A program made the translations under genes and the position numbers. Source: an uncultured Muribaculaceae bacterium (lineage in GTDB: Bacteria; Bacteroidota; Bacteroidia; Bacteroidales; Muribaculaceae). From it: DNA of 64,000 nt. The stretch covers positions 1-64,000 of the forward strand of contig CAJTTG010000011.1 in NCBI GenBank assembly GCA_910579185.1, in the 5' to 3' direction. Below are positions 17,888 through 26,749 of the stretch, in pieces; position 1 is the stretch's first letter; each line of letters starts with the position of its first letter. Below the pieces are notes generated by a model. It made no database searches and was not told the origin of the DNA. It saw only the letters and a list, made by a program, of their open reading frames with translations.

Positions 17888-17933
17888 AATTCAGAAAGGT
17901 TACACCCTCATGTGTGTGTAACCTTTCTGAATT
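17888..17933 (+). other. Intercistronic hairpin upstream of right subtilase
   Basis: An 18-bp perfect stem (17888-17905 with 17916-17933) encloses a 10-nt loop, with no U run after it. It lies between the lipoprotein and the peptidase, matching the position but not the sequence of the hairpin at 5844-5880. A processing, attenuation or partial termination role is possible. Confidence 0.75.
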
Positions 17934-17959
17934 ATCTACCATAAAACAAAGATCTCTCT

Positions 17960-20230
17960 ATGAAGAAACTTTTACTATTCAGCTGCCTGTCTCTATCTCT
18001 GCTTTCAGCATCAGCTCAGAAAAAACTCACCCCTCCAACACAGCAGAGAGCCTACGAGGCCTATGAAGCGAAACTCCATCAGCCCGTTGGGCCGGAGATC
18101 AATTCCGCAGACTCTCGATCCGGGAATGCCAACACTTCTGAAAACGTGTCTGTATTCATCAATCTTGAAGATGGCTATTCCGCTGATGATCTTAGAAACA
18201 TCGAGTTTCTGACCATTACAAATGAGCTTTCGTCAAGCATCATTGCAGAACTTCCGGCCGACAGGTTGGACGATCTTGAAAGCGTTGCATGCATACGCCG
18301 CGTCGAACTATGCCAGAAACTGCATACCGATATGAACTATGCGCGTCCGTCGGGAAATGTCGATGGCATCCACTCAGGGTTTTCCTATGATGGCTCGACC
18401 CTCTCGTTCGACGGCACCGGAGTTATCGTAGGCATGATGGACATAGGACTCGAGGCCAACCACATCAACTTCAAAAAAGACAATGGAGCCGGCGCGACAC
18501 GCATACAGCGTCTCTGGTGGATGAACTCCAACAACGGAACATACATAGAATATACCCCCGATAATATCTCTTCATTCACAAAAGATACGGATACTGAATC
18601 CCACGCCACACATGTGGCCGGAATTATGGGAGGATCCTATAACGGAAACGGCGACTATTCCTACATGGCGTCAGCTACAGGAGCTTCTCCGGAAATGCGC
18701 ACGAGTCAACCGATCCCCTATTACGGAGTGGCAACCGGTGCAGATATGGCTCTTAGCGTCGGAGATCTCTACACGAGCAATATCGTCCAAGGTGTGAAAA
18801 ATATCTTTGACTACGCCGAATCCGTAGGCAAGCCGGCCGTGGTCAATCTTTCGCTCGGCCACACCGTTGGACCCCACGACGGCACAGATGCCTATTCTCA
18901 GGCTCTGGCCGAACAAGGCAAACGTGGAATAATCTGCATGAGCGCCGGAAACGATGGCAACGCCAACATCTCCATAGTAAAAAACATAACCGAAGAAACA
19001 GGCACTAATTCCTGCCTAAGAACCTTTGTCAACGGCAACTCTGCTAACGTGATCAACGGCGTTGCTGATCTATGGGGCACGGACAACACCATATTAAATC
19101 TTCAGTGGGGCGTATATTCAATTTCCGCCCAGACCTTCACCCCGGTGATCACAATCGACCGTGCATTCCAGACCGCATCCACTTCTGGCGTCAGTGCCTT
19201 CACCTCAAATTTCAACGGAACAATAACCGCCCGTTCATATATCGATTCAAACAATAACCGTTTTGAAGTATATACGGATTTCACCAACGTCTCTGCCATT
19301 ACCTCCGACAAGGCTATCGCCCTCTACGTTACTGGAGCAAAAACAGGCCAGAAACTGTATCTATACTCATCAACCCAAAACATGACATTTTCCAACACTC
19401 CGACCCGTAGCTCCGGCATTGTTTCCGATTACACCAACGGAAGTCCGTCCAATTCGATTAACGACGGAGCATGTGCCGACAATGTCATAGCAGTCGGGGC
19501 ATACGTCAGCCGGACAACCTGCGGTGTGCTAACGAGCGGAGCCTACTATCCAGCATCGGCAGGCTACACGGTCGGCTCCATTGCCCCCTTCTCCTCCTAT
19601 GGCACAAAACCGGATGGAACGACTCTCCCTGATGTATGCGCCCCGGGGTCACGCATTGTTTCGAGCTACAGCAGCTACTACGTGACAGCAAAAGGTGCAG
19701 CCGGCAATATGGTCGGAAAGGTTGCTAACGGACGTTTCAACATCACGACATATTATTGGGGCACCATGGATGGTACATCCATGTCATGTCCCTTTGTTTC
19801 AGGCACAGTCGGTCTATGGCTGCAAGCCGACCCTTCTCTGAACTATGATCGGGTGATGGATGTAATCAACAATACATCTTCCTACAATAGTTTCACCATG
19901 GGACGCGACAAATCCCGTTGGGGTGCCGGTAAGATCGATGCGCTTGAAGGTGTCAAATATGTGCTGGCCAACAAGGCGGCCATCGGCACCGTCTGGGCCG
20001 ACGAGGCGCAGCGTCTGGTCATCACCGCCTCGGCCGAGGGCTACGACGTTTTCGTGGCCGACGGTCGCGACATCACCGTCACGCTCTACGACCTCCAGGG
20101 ACGACCTGCCGCCCGTGTGCAAGGCTCCGACGGCGCAGCCACACTGAGTGCCGACGGACTGCCCCATGGCGTCTATATCATAGAGGCACGTGGCGACGGC
20201 TACCGCTTCTCGCGCAAAGTTACCCGTTGA
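17960..20230 (+). CDS. Subtilisin-family (S8) peptidase with Por-type C-terminal sorting domain (right copy)
   Basis: This secreted serine peptidase has 756 residues. The signal peptide is MKKLLLFSCLSLSLLSASA-Q. The triad is Asp near 161 (MMDIGLEANH), His near 215 (HATHVAG) and Ser near 607 (GTSMSCPFVSG). YGVATGADMA and VVNLSLGHTVGPHDGTD are core S8 segments. The Por-type tail VTLYDLQGRPAAR ... LPHGVYIIEARGDGYRFSRKVTR matches the left copy residue for residue over about 93 amino acids. It is the last gene of the right operon, separated from the lipoprotein by 114 nt containing a strong hairpin. PorV at 39533-40774 supports the presence of a type IX pathway for export. Substrate preference cannot be read from sequence. 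Confidence 0.92.
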   Translation: MKKLLLFSCLSLSLLSASAQKKLTPPTQQRAYEAYEAKLHQPVGPEINSADSRSGNANTSENVSVFINLEDGYSADDLRNIEFLTITNELSSSIIAELPADRLDDLESVACIRRVELCQKLHTDMNYARPSGNVDGIHSGFSYDGSTLSFDGTGVIVGMMDIGLEANHINFKKDNGAGATRIQRLWWMNSNNGTYIEYTPDNISSFTKDTDTESHATHVAGIMGGSYNGNGDYSYMASATGASPEMRTSQPIPYYGVATGADMALSVGDLYTSNIVQGVKNIFDYAESVGKPAVVNLSLGHTVGPHDGTDAYSQALAEQGKRGIICMSAGNDGNANISIVKNITEETGTNSCLRTFVNGNSANVINGVADLWGTDNTILNLQWGVYSISAQTFTPVITIDRAFQTASTSGVSAFTSNFNGTITARSYIDSNNNRFEVYTDFTNVSAITSDKAIALYVTGAKTGQKLYLYSSTQNMTFSNTPTRSSGIVSDYTNGSPSNSINDGACADNVIAVGAYVSRTTCGVLTSGAYYPASAGYTVGSIAPFSSYGTKPDGTTLPDVCAPGSRIVSSYSSYYVTAKGAAGNMVGKVANGRFNITTYYWGTMDGTSMSCPFVSGTVGLWLQADPSLNYDRVMDVINNTSSYNSFTMGRDKSRWGAGKIDALEGVKYVLANKAAIGTVWADEAQRLVITASAEGYDVFVADGRDITVTLYDLQGRPAARVQGSDGAATLSADGLPHGVYIIEARGDGYRFSRKVTR
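19949..20230. repeat. Right arm of 282-bp inverted repeat (peptidase 3' end)
   Basis: This is the inverted copy of 3527-3808 with two synonymous differences. The repeat spans the codons for the sorting tail and the stop. Confidence 0.9.
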
Positions 20231-20263
20231 TCCCCTCGCATAACCGACATCAACCCTCATCAT

Positions 20264-20297
20264 AAAGCGGCGAACCCATCCCCGGGCTCGCCGCTTT
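20264..20297 (+). terminator. Hairpin terminator after the right subtilase
   Basis: AAAGCGGCGA (20264-20273) pairs with TCGCCGCTTT (20288-20297). It mirrors the hairpin at 3460-3492. The U run is short, so strength is uncertain. Confidence 0.6.
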
Positions 20298-20324
20298 CCC
20301 TTCCCCCGAATACGCGTATCCACG

Positions 20325-20500
20325 CTACCAATGTAGGGGCGCAACCTGTTGCGACCGCCCCCCCAAACACCCCCGATCCGCAATGCCAACCCTAATCGGG
20401 GTCACGGCTCTCCGAGCCGTCTACCACCCCACCCTCAAACTCACTGACCACCACCCCAACCCACTCTTGACACTCTAACTCTATACACTACCCCCCTCTC
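20325..20500. repeat. Palindromic repeat cluster 3
   Basis: It holds one family A copy (about 20330-20360, with one deviation) and one family C copy (about 20373-20430), followed by an ACTCTAACTCT-type spacer. No gene is seen. The unit is in mirrored orientation to the repeats beyond the left subtilase. Confidence 0.8.
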
Positions 20501-20580
20501 CGCCTCCACGCTCTATTCATTGAATATACCTTTTATGAATATTCTTATCACGGCACAAAACCAAAATTTATGTGCATTTG

Positions 20581-20612
20581 TTTGATTTTTGCCGATTTTA
20601 ATAATAAATTTG
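20581..20612 (+). promoter_or_regulatory. Promoter of the ilv operon
   Basis: TTTG at 20581-20584, a 20-nt spacer and TAAATTTG at 20605-20612. The predicted start is near 20619, giving a leader of about 55 nt. That leader is too short for a T-box or peptide-attenuator arrangement, and I see no such structure. Confidence 0.75.
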
Positions 20613-20673
20613 CCACAATCCAAGCCTAAATACTACAATTTTTAAGCTTCTCAATAGGTAAAAAAGAAATCTG

Positions 20674-22515
20674 ATGAATAATCATACATATAAAATTCCG
20701 CTTCGGAGCGAGCTGTCGACCGGTGGCCGGCGCATGGCCGGTGCCCGTGCCCTATGGCGCGCCACTGGCATGAAACCCGAGCAATTCGGCCGTCCGATAA
20801 TTGCCGTTGTCAACTCCTTCACGCAATTCGTCCCCGGCCACACCCATCTGCATGAAGCCGGACAGATAGTGAAAGCCGAGATCGAACGTCTCGGATGCTT
20901 CGCCGCCGAATTCAACACCATAGCCATCGACGACGGCATCGCCATGGGACACGACGGAATGCTCTACTCCCTCCCCTCGCGCGAGGTGATTGCCGACTCC
21001 GTTGAATATATGGTCAACGCCCACTGCGCCGACGCCATGGTCTGCATATCCAATTGCGACAAAGTGACCCCCGGAATGCTCATTGCCGCCATGCGCCTCA
21101 ACATCCCCTGCATCTTCGTCAGCGGAGGCCCCATGGAAGCCGGAAAAGTCGACGGTAAGGCCGTGGATCTTGTCGACGTGATGGTAGCCGCAGCCGACGA
21201 TTCCATTGCCGACGACACGCTCACCGAAATGGAGCTCAAAGGATGCCCCACATGCGGATCATGCTCAGGTATGTTCACCGCTAATTCCATGAACTCCCTG
21301 ACAGAAGCCCTCGGCCTCTCACTCCCCGGCAACGGCACCATCCTGGCAACCCACATCAACCGCAAGGAGCTGATGCGCCGCGCCGCCCGTCAGATAGTGG
21401 ACAACGCAATGGCCTACTACCGCGACGGCGACACCCGTGTCCTGCCGCGCTCTATAGCATCACGTGCAGCCATGCTCAACGCCATGACTCTCGACATTGC
21501 CATGGGCGGATCATCCAACACCGTGCTCCATCTGCTTGCCGTGGCCCACGAGGCCGGAGCCGACTTCTCGCTCGACGACATCGACCGCCTCTCGCGCCAC
21601 ACACCCGTCATCTGCAAAGTGGCTCCCAGCTCACCCTACCATATTGAGGATGTCAACCGCGCAGGCGGCATCCTCACCATTATGAAACAACTGGCCGACA
21701 GCTCCCTGATCGACACAACAGCCATCCGCGCCGACCGCCTGACACTCGCCGAAGCCATCGACAGCTACGCCATCGGCGGATCGCGCTACACCGACTTCGC
21801 CGACGAGCTCTGGCGCAGCGCACCCGGACGCAAACCGACACAGGAGATGGGATCCCAGATGGCCTACTACAGCGAGCTTGACACCGACCGGGCCGACGGC
21901 TGCATCCGCGACACTGCCCACGCCTATTCGGCCGACGGCGGACTCGCAGTGCTCCGCGGCAACATAGCACCCGACGGATGCGTCGTCAAGACTGCCGGCG
22001 TCGACAGCTCCATCCTCCGATTCAGCGGTCCGGCACGCGTATTCGAATCCCAGGATCAAGCCGTGGAAGCCATTCTCCGCGACCGGATAAAAGCCGGCGA
22101 CATCGTGGTCATAACCCACGAAGGTCCCCGTGGAGGCCCCGGAATGCAGGAAATGCTCTATCCCACGAGCTATCTCAAAAGCAAACACCTCGGCAAACAA
22201 TGCGCCCTCATAACTGACGGACGCTTCTCCGGCGGAACATCCGGACTCTCCATAGGTCACATATCCCCCGAAGCCGCCGCCGGAGGCAACATAGCTCTGG
22301 TGCGCGACGGCGACATCATTGCCATCGACATTCCGGCGCGATCCATCTCCCTGGAGATAACCGATCAGGAACTCAATCGCCGGCGCGAGGAAGAACTCAC
22401 CCGTGGAGCCGACGCCTTCAAGCCGCGCACACGTCAGCGCAACGTCAGCGCAGCCCTGCGAGCCTATGCCGCCACCGTAGCCTCGGCCGACAAAGGCGGA
22501 GTCCGCATAATATAA
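20674..22515 (+). CDS. ilvD: Dihydroxy-acid dehydratase
   Basis: IlvD dehydrates 2,3-dihydroxy-isovalerate and 2,3-dihydroxy-3-methylvalerate to the keto acids that precede valine and isoleucine. It uses an iron-sulfur cluster and Mg2+ and is cytoplasmic. The protein has 613 residues, the usual length. Visible signatures are NCDKVTPGM (first cluster Cys, near 124), CPTCGSCSGMFTANSMN (about 191-207), MGGSSNTVLHLLA, GPARVFESQD, THEGPRGGPGMQEML and TDGRFSGGTSGLSIGH (C-terminal IlvD/EDD signature). It is the first gene of a five-gene operon, 56 nt before ilvB, with a promoter at 20581-20612. Confidence 0.97.
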   Translation: MNNHTYKIPLRSELSTGGRRMAGARALWRATGMKPEQFGRPIIAVVNSFTQFVPGHTHLHEAGQIVKAEIERLGCFAAEFNTIAIDDGIAMGHDGMLYSLPSREVIADSVEYMVNAHCADAMVCISNCDKVTPGMLIAAMRLNIPCIFVSGGPMEAGKVDGKAVDLVDVMVAAADDSIADDTLTEMELKGCPTCGSCSGMFTANSMNSLTEALGLSLPGNGTILATHINRKELMRRAARQIVDNAMAYYRDGDTRVLPRSIASRAAMLNAMTLDIAMGGSSNTVLHLLAVAHEAGADFSLDDIDRLSRHTPVICKVAPSSPYHIEDVNRAGGILTIMKQLADSSLIDTTAIRADRLTLAEAIDSYAIGGSRYTDFADELWRSAPGRKPTQEMGSQMAYYSELDTDRADGCIRDTAHAYSADGGLAVLRGNIAPDGCVVKTAGVDSSILRFSGPARVFESQDQAVEAILRDRIKAGDIVVITHEGPRGGPGMQEMLYPTSYLKSKHLGKQCALITDGRFSGGTSGLSIGHISPEAAAGGNIALVRDGDIIAIDIPARSISLEITDQELNRRREEELTRGADAFKPRTRQRNVSAALRAYAATVASADKGGVRII

Positions 22516-22571
22516 GCGAGATTGTCTAACAGAATCCTCCCCTCTCACACACCCACCCAACGATTAACGAA

Positions 22572-24299
22572 ATGTCTGATAAAATCACCGGAGCTGAAGC
22601 TCTGATCCGCGGACTGATAGCCGAAAACGTAGATCGCGTTTTCGGCTACCCCGGAGGATACATAATTCCCGTATTCGACCGCCTTTATGACTACACCGAC
22701 CGCCTGACAAACGTGCTCACTCGCCACGAGCAGGGAGCCATACATGCCGCCCAGGGTTATGCACGTGTGGCCCATCGCCCCGGAGTGGTGATCGTGACCT
22801 CAGGCCCGGCGGCCACAAATCTCATCACGGGGCTCAGCGACGCAATGATGGACTCCACGCCATTGGTGGTCATCACCGGACAGGCCCCTTCCCACATGCT
22901 CGGGACAGATGCCTTCCAGGAAACAGACGTGATGGGAATCACCCAACCCGTAACAAAATGGAGCTGCCAGATACGCCGCGCCGACGACGTTGCCCCGGCT
23001 CTGGCCCGGGCATTCCACATCGCTACGACAGGACGACCCGGCCCCGTGGTGCTCGACCTCACCAAAGACGCACAGACAGGCCTGACTTCCGACAAGCCCT
23101 ACACCCCCTGCAACTTCATCCGATCCTATATACCCGTCCCCGAGATCAACCCCGAAGAGATACGCCGGGCAGCCGAGATGATCAACCGATCGCGCCGACC
23201 AATGATACTTGCCGGACAAGGCGTCACGATCTCGGAAGCTGAAGACGTGCTGACACGGCTGGCCGAAAAAGCCGATATCCCCGTGGCCGCCACCCTGCTC
23301 GGGCTATCAGTCATGCCCTCCGACCATCCCCTCTTCAAAGGAATGCTCGGAATGCACGGCAACATAGGCCCCAACGTCAACACCAACCGCGCTGACCTAC
23401 TCATTGCCGTCGGCCTGCGCTTCGACGATCGCATGACCGGAACCGTGGAATGCTATGCCCCGGGGGCCGAAATAATACACATCGACATCGACCGCTCGGA
23501 ATTCAATAAAAACGTCCGCACCACAGCCACCGTCCACGCCGACGCCCTCATGGCTCTGGAAGCCCTCCTGCCGCTGGTACGCAAGACCGACCATAAAGAG
23601 TGGAACGAGACATTCGACCGCCACAACCGTGCCGAGCAGCGGCTGATATGCAACGAGGCCACATCCGGTGCCGATCCTTCCGAACCGGCCAAGATGGGCG
23701 AAGTGGCGCTCAAAGTCTCACAGGTCGCCGGCCCCGGAGCCATCCTTGTGACCGATGTCGGCCAGAACCAGATGCTCTCCGCACGCTACTTCCGCTACAC
23801 CGCCCCCCGTAGCATCGTGACCTCCGGCGGACTCGGCACCATGGGATTCGGACTCCCGGCAGCCATCGGTGCCAAGATGGGAGCACCGGAACGCCCCGTC
23901 TGCCTCTTCACCGGCGACGGAGGCATACAGATGACCATCCAGGAACTCGGAACGATAATGCAATATGGCACAGCTGTCAAGATCATAATCCTCAACAACA
24001 ACTTCCTCGGCAACGTACGCCAATGGCAGGAGCTATTCTTCGACAGCCGCTTCTCAGCCACACCCATGGTCAACCCCGACTTCCGCATGCTCGCCACATC
24101 CTATGGCATACAGGCCGAGAACGTTGAGTCGCGCTCACAGCTCGACGCAGCCATCAGCCGCATGTTCGAAACCCCGGGACCCTACCTGCTCAACGTCAAC
24201 ATCCGCGAAGCCGACATGGTATTCCCCATGACCCCTCCGGGCCACTCCATCGACTACATCATGATTAATCCAAACGACGTGTACAACAACAACCTATGA
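22572..24299 (+). CDS. ilvB: Acetolactate synthase, large catalytic subunit
   Basis: The enzyme condenses pyruvate with pyruvate or 2-ketobutyrate, the first common step to valine, leucine and isoleucine. It depends on thiamine diphosphate, FAD and Mg2+. The protein has 575 residues. The N-terminal pyrimidine-binding domain contains the catalytic glutamate in RHEQGAIHAAQGYAR (about residue 57). The middle domain includes MLGMHGNIGPNVNTNRADLLIAVGLRFDDRMTG. The C-terminal diphosphate domain has TSGGLGTMGFGLPAAIGAK and GDGGIQMTIQEL ... NNNFLGNVRQWQ. Its stop overlaps the ilvN start (ATGA), a usual sign of coupled translation of the two subunits. Confidence 0.97.
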   Translation: MSDKITGAEALIRGLIAENVDRVFGYPGGYIIPVFDRLYDYTDRLTNVLTRHEQGAIHAAQGYARVAHRPGVVIVTSGPAATNLITGLSDAMMDSTPLVVITGQAPSHMLGTDAFQETDVMGITQPVTKWSCQIRRADDVAPALARAFHIATTGRPGPVVLDLTKDAQTGLTSDKPYTPCNFIRSYIPVPEINPEEIRRAAEMINRSRRPMILAGQGVTISEAEDVLTRLAEKADIPVAATLLGLSVMPSDHPLFKGMLGMHGNIGPNVNTNRADLLIAVGLRFDDRMTGTVECYAPGAEIIHIDIDRSEFNKNVRTTATVHADALMALEALLPLVRKTDHKEWNETFDRHNRAEQRLICNEATSGADPSEPAKMGEVALKVSQVAGPGAILVTDVGQNQMLSARYFRYTAPRSIVTSGGLGTMGFGLPAAIGAKMGAPERPVCLFTGDGGIQMTIQELGTIMQYGTAVKIIILNNNFLGNVRQWQELFFDSRFSATPMVNPDFRMLATSYGIQAENVESRSQLDAAISRMFETPGPYLLNVNIREADMVFPMTPPGHSIDYIMINPNDVYNNNL

Positions 24300-24841
24300 T
24301 ATCCACACTCTACACCATAGTCGTATTCTCCGAAAACCATGTCGGGCTGCTCAACCAGCTCTCCATAATATTCACGCGCCGATGCCTCAACATTGAGAGC
24401 ATCAGTGCCAGCGCATGCTCCAAACCCGGAATCCACAAAATCACGATCACCTGCCACAGCAATGCCGAGATGATGGAAAAAGTCATCAAACAGATCGAAA
24501 AACGGATCGACGTCATTCAGGCATTCTGCTACGACGACTCCGAGATCGTATATCAGGAAGTGGCCCTCTACAAAGTCCCCACACCCAAGATGCTCGCCGA
24601 AAACCACGTGGAAGCAATCATACGCCGTCATGGCGCGCGCATTCTCGACGTAACCCCCGACTACACCGTGATCGAAAAAACAGGTCACTACGACGAAACT
24701 GAAGCACTTTTTCATGAGCTCAAGCGTTATGATATCAAACAATTCATGCGTAGCGGACGTGTCGTGGTCACTCGGTCGCCATTCGAGGCGATCGACGAAT
24801 TCCTCGCACGCCGCGACCAACAAAACCCTCAGTCATCATGA
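24296..24841 (+). CDS. ilvN: Acetolactate synthase, small regulatory subunit
   Basis: This regulatory partner of IlvB has 181 residues. Residues about 2-75 form an ACT domain (TLYTIVVFSENHVGLLNQLSIIFTRRCLNIESISAS), where valine feedback inhibition normally acts. Residues about 85-170 match the small-subunit C-terminal domain (EVALYKVP, ARILDVTPDYTVIEKTGHYDETEALFHELKRY). It overlaps ilvB by 4 nt and the thioesterase by 4 nt. It corresponds to ilvN/ilvH of other bacteria. Confidence 0.95.
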   Translation: MISTLYTIVVFSENHVGLLNQLSIIFTRRCLNIESISASACSKPGIHKITITCHSNAEMMEKVIKQIEKRIDVIQAFCYDDSEIVYQEVALYKVPTPKMLAENHVEAIIRRHGARILDVTPDYTVIEKTGHYDETEALFHELKRYDIKQFMRSGRVVVTRSPFEAIDEFLARRDQQNPQSS

Positions 24842-25617
24842 CACAGCTCAAAGTTCTCCACACACACCATTACCATCTGACTGCCGCACAATGCAACGCC
24901 CAGAGCGAGCTCGCTCCATCGCAGCTCATTCAGCAGATAATTGAGGTGGCAACCGAACACGCCGACATCCTCGGCGTAGGCTTCAAGGACCTGCAGCGCC
25001 ACGGAAACCTATGGGTTCTTTCAAGGGTCGCATTTGAAATGAAACGATTCCCACGCCTGCTCGAAGACTACTCCCTGACAACATGGATCGAAGCCTACAA
25101 CCGCCACTTCTCCGAACGAAACTTCGAGATTCGCAGCGGAAGCGGCGAAATTCTCGGATACGCGCGCACAATATGGGTAGCCATCAACATGGACTCCCGG
25201 CGACCGGCCGACCTATCCTATATATCCTACATCTCAGAGACCGTAAGCGACCACCCCTGCCCGATCGACAAGCAAGGAAAAATACGCCCCATCGATCCGC
25301 CGCAGATTGTCCACGAATACACCTTCCGCGTCAGCGACATCGACCTCAACCGCCACGTCAACTCAACACGCTACGTAGAGCTGATACTCAACCAGATGAA
25401 CCTCGCCGACTTCGACGACTACTTCCTCAGCCGATTTGAGATCGAATACCGACGCGAAGCCCACTACAACGACACCGTGGAAGTCGCCTCATCCCTCGTC
25501 GACAACGGCCTCCTGACAGCTATCAATCTCGACGGACAGACCATGTGCCTCGCACGCTCCGTCATGGCTCCAAGAGAAAACAAAACAGAAACAAAAAACA
25601 TAAACCAACAAACATAA
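24838..25617 (+). CDS. Acyl-ACP thioesterase (FatA-like, double hotdog fold)
   Basis: The protein has 259 residues and two hotdog domains. The first domain (about 1-130) has the family segment GVGFKDLQRHGNLWVLSRVAFEMKRFPRLLEDYSLTTWIEAYNRHFSERNFEIRS. The second has the catalytic-type DIDLNRHVNSTRYVELILNQM (about 165-185), matching the acyl-ACP thioesterase Asn/His motif. It would release fatty acids from acyl carrier protein in the cytoplasm. It is translationally coupled to ilvN (ATGA overlap) and 10 nt before ilvC, so it is a true operon member. I recall the same gene within ilv operons of other Bacteroidales; the reason for the link is not clear. Confidence 0.9.
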   Translation: MTQLKVLHTHHYHLTAAQCNAQSELAPSQLIQQIIEVATEHADILGVGFKDLQRHGNLWVLSRVAFEMKRFPRLLEDYSLTTWIEAYNRHFSERNFEIRSGSGEILGYARTIWVAINMDSRRPADLSYISYISETVSDHPCPIDKQGKIRPIDPPQIVHEYTFRVSDIDLNRHVNSTRYVELILNQMNLADFDDYFLSRFEIEYRREAHYNDTVEVASSLVDNGLLTAINLDGQTMCLARSVMAPRENKTETKNINQQT

Positions 25618-25627
25618 ACACAACCAA

Positions 25628-26671
25628 ATGGCAAAACTAAACTTCGGCGGCGTTGAGGAGACTGTTGTCACCCGTCGCGAATTTCCACTCGAAAAAGCTC
25701 GTGAAATACTAAAAGACGAAACTATAGCAGTGCTCGGCTACGGCGTCCAGGGCCCCGGTCAGAGCCTCAACCTGCGCGACAACGGATTCAACGTAATCGT
25801 CGGACAGCGTCCCGGTAAAACCTACGACAAAGCCGTTGCCGACGGATGGGTACCCGGCGAGACCCTTTTCTCAATCGAGGAAGCAGCCCGGAAGGCCACA
25901 ATCATCATGTGCCTGCTCAGCGACGCCGCCGTTCTATCCGTATGGCCCACAATCAAGCCACACCTCACCGCCGGCAAAGCGCTCTACTTCTCCCACGGAT
26001 TCGCAATCGCTTGGCCCGACCGCACTGGCGTGGTGCCTCCGGCCGACATCGACGTAATCATGGTAGCCCCCAAAGGATCAGGAGCATCCCTCCGAAGCAT
26101 GTTCCTTGAAAACCGTGGCGTAAACTCAAGCTTTGCAATCGAGCAGGACGCCACAGGCCACGCCCTCGACCGCACCTTGGCACTCGGAATCGGAATCGGC
26201 TCCGGCTACCTTTTCGAGACAACATTCCGCCGCGAAGCGATCAGCGACCTCACGGGAGAACGCGGCTCTCTCATGGGGGCCATACAAGGACTCTTCGCCG
26301 CACAGTACGAAGTGCTGCGCGAACACGGACACACACCCTCCGAAGCATTCAACGAAACCGTCGAAGAGCTCACCCAATCACTCATGCCACTCTTCGCACA
26401 GAAAGGCATGGACTGGATGTATGCCAACTGCTCCACAACCGCACAGCGCGGAGCTCTCGACTGGATGACACCCTTCCACGACGCCATCAAACCCGTGATG
26501 GAACGTCTCTACAGCAGCGTAGAAGACGGAACAGAAGCACAGCGCTCCATCGACTCAAACTCACAGCCCGACTACCGCGAACGCCTCAACGAAGAGCTGC
26601 GTCAGATGCGCGAGAGCGAGCTATGGCAAGCCGGAGCAACCGTCCGCCAGCTCCGCCCCGAAAACGACTGA
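25628..26671 (+). CDS. ilvC: Ketol-acid reductoisomerase
   Basis: IlvC performs the NAD(P)H- and Mg2+-dependent alkyl migration and reduction of acetolactate and acetohydroxybutyrate, linking IlvBN to IlvD. The protein has 347 residues, class I length. The N-terminal Rossmann motif is AVLGYGVQGPGQSLNLRDNG, with the cofactor-selecting loop GQRPGKTYDKA. MVAPKGSGASLRSMFLENRGVNSSFAI is the usual hinge region. The helical C-terminal domain has SDLTGERGSLMGAIQGLFAAQYEVL and FNETVEELTQSLMPLFAQKGMDWMYANCSTTAQRGALDW, which contain the metal-binding Asp/Glu residues. Last gene of the operon, followed by a strong terminator. Confidence 0.97.
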   Translation: MAKLNFGGVEETVVTRREFPLEKAREILKDETIAVLGYGVQGPGQSLNLRDNGFNVIVGQRPGKTYDKAVADGWVPGETLFSIEEAARKATIIMCLLSDAAVLSVWPTIKPHLTAGKALYFSHGFAIAWPDRTGVVPPADIDVIMVAPKGSGASLRSMFLENRGVNSSFAIEQDATGHALDRTLALGIGIGSGYLFETTFRREAISDLTGERGSLMGAIQGLFAAQYEVLREHGHTPSEAFNETVEELTQSLMPLFAQKGMDWMYANCSTTAQRGALDWMTPFHDAIKPVMERLYSSVEDGTEAQRSIDSNSQPDYRERLNEELRQMRESELWQAGATVRQLRPEND

Positions 26672-26693
26672 TTCTCCAACCTCCCACCAAACC

Positions 26694-26732
26694 GACACCG
26701 CCCGGACCTCACCCCGGGCGGTGTCCCTTTTT
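26694..26732 (+). terminator. Rho-independent terminator of the ilv operon
   Basis: GACACCGCCCGG (26694-26705) pairs with CCGGGCGGTGTC (26714-26725) around an 8-nt loop, followed by CCCTTTTTCC. It lies 22 nt after the ilvC stop. Confidence 0.9.
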
Positions 26733-26749
26733 CCCTCCCCTCAAATCCC

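Noticed and set aside
20613..20673. Possible leader-peptide attenuator or T-box before ilvD
   Set aside because: The leader is only about 55 nt, with no Leu/Val/Ile-rich ORF, no terminator hairpin and no T-box sequence.
21631..22560. 309-codon minus-strand frame opposite ilvD
   Set aside because: Composition-driven shadow of a clear ilvD gene; low-complexity Gly/Ala/Val content and no motif.
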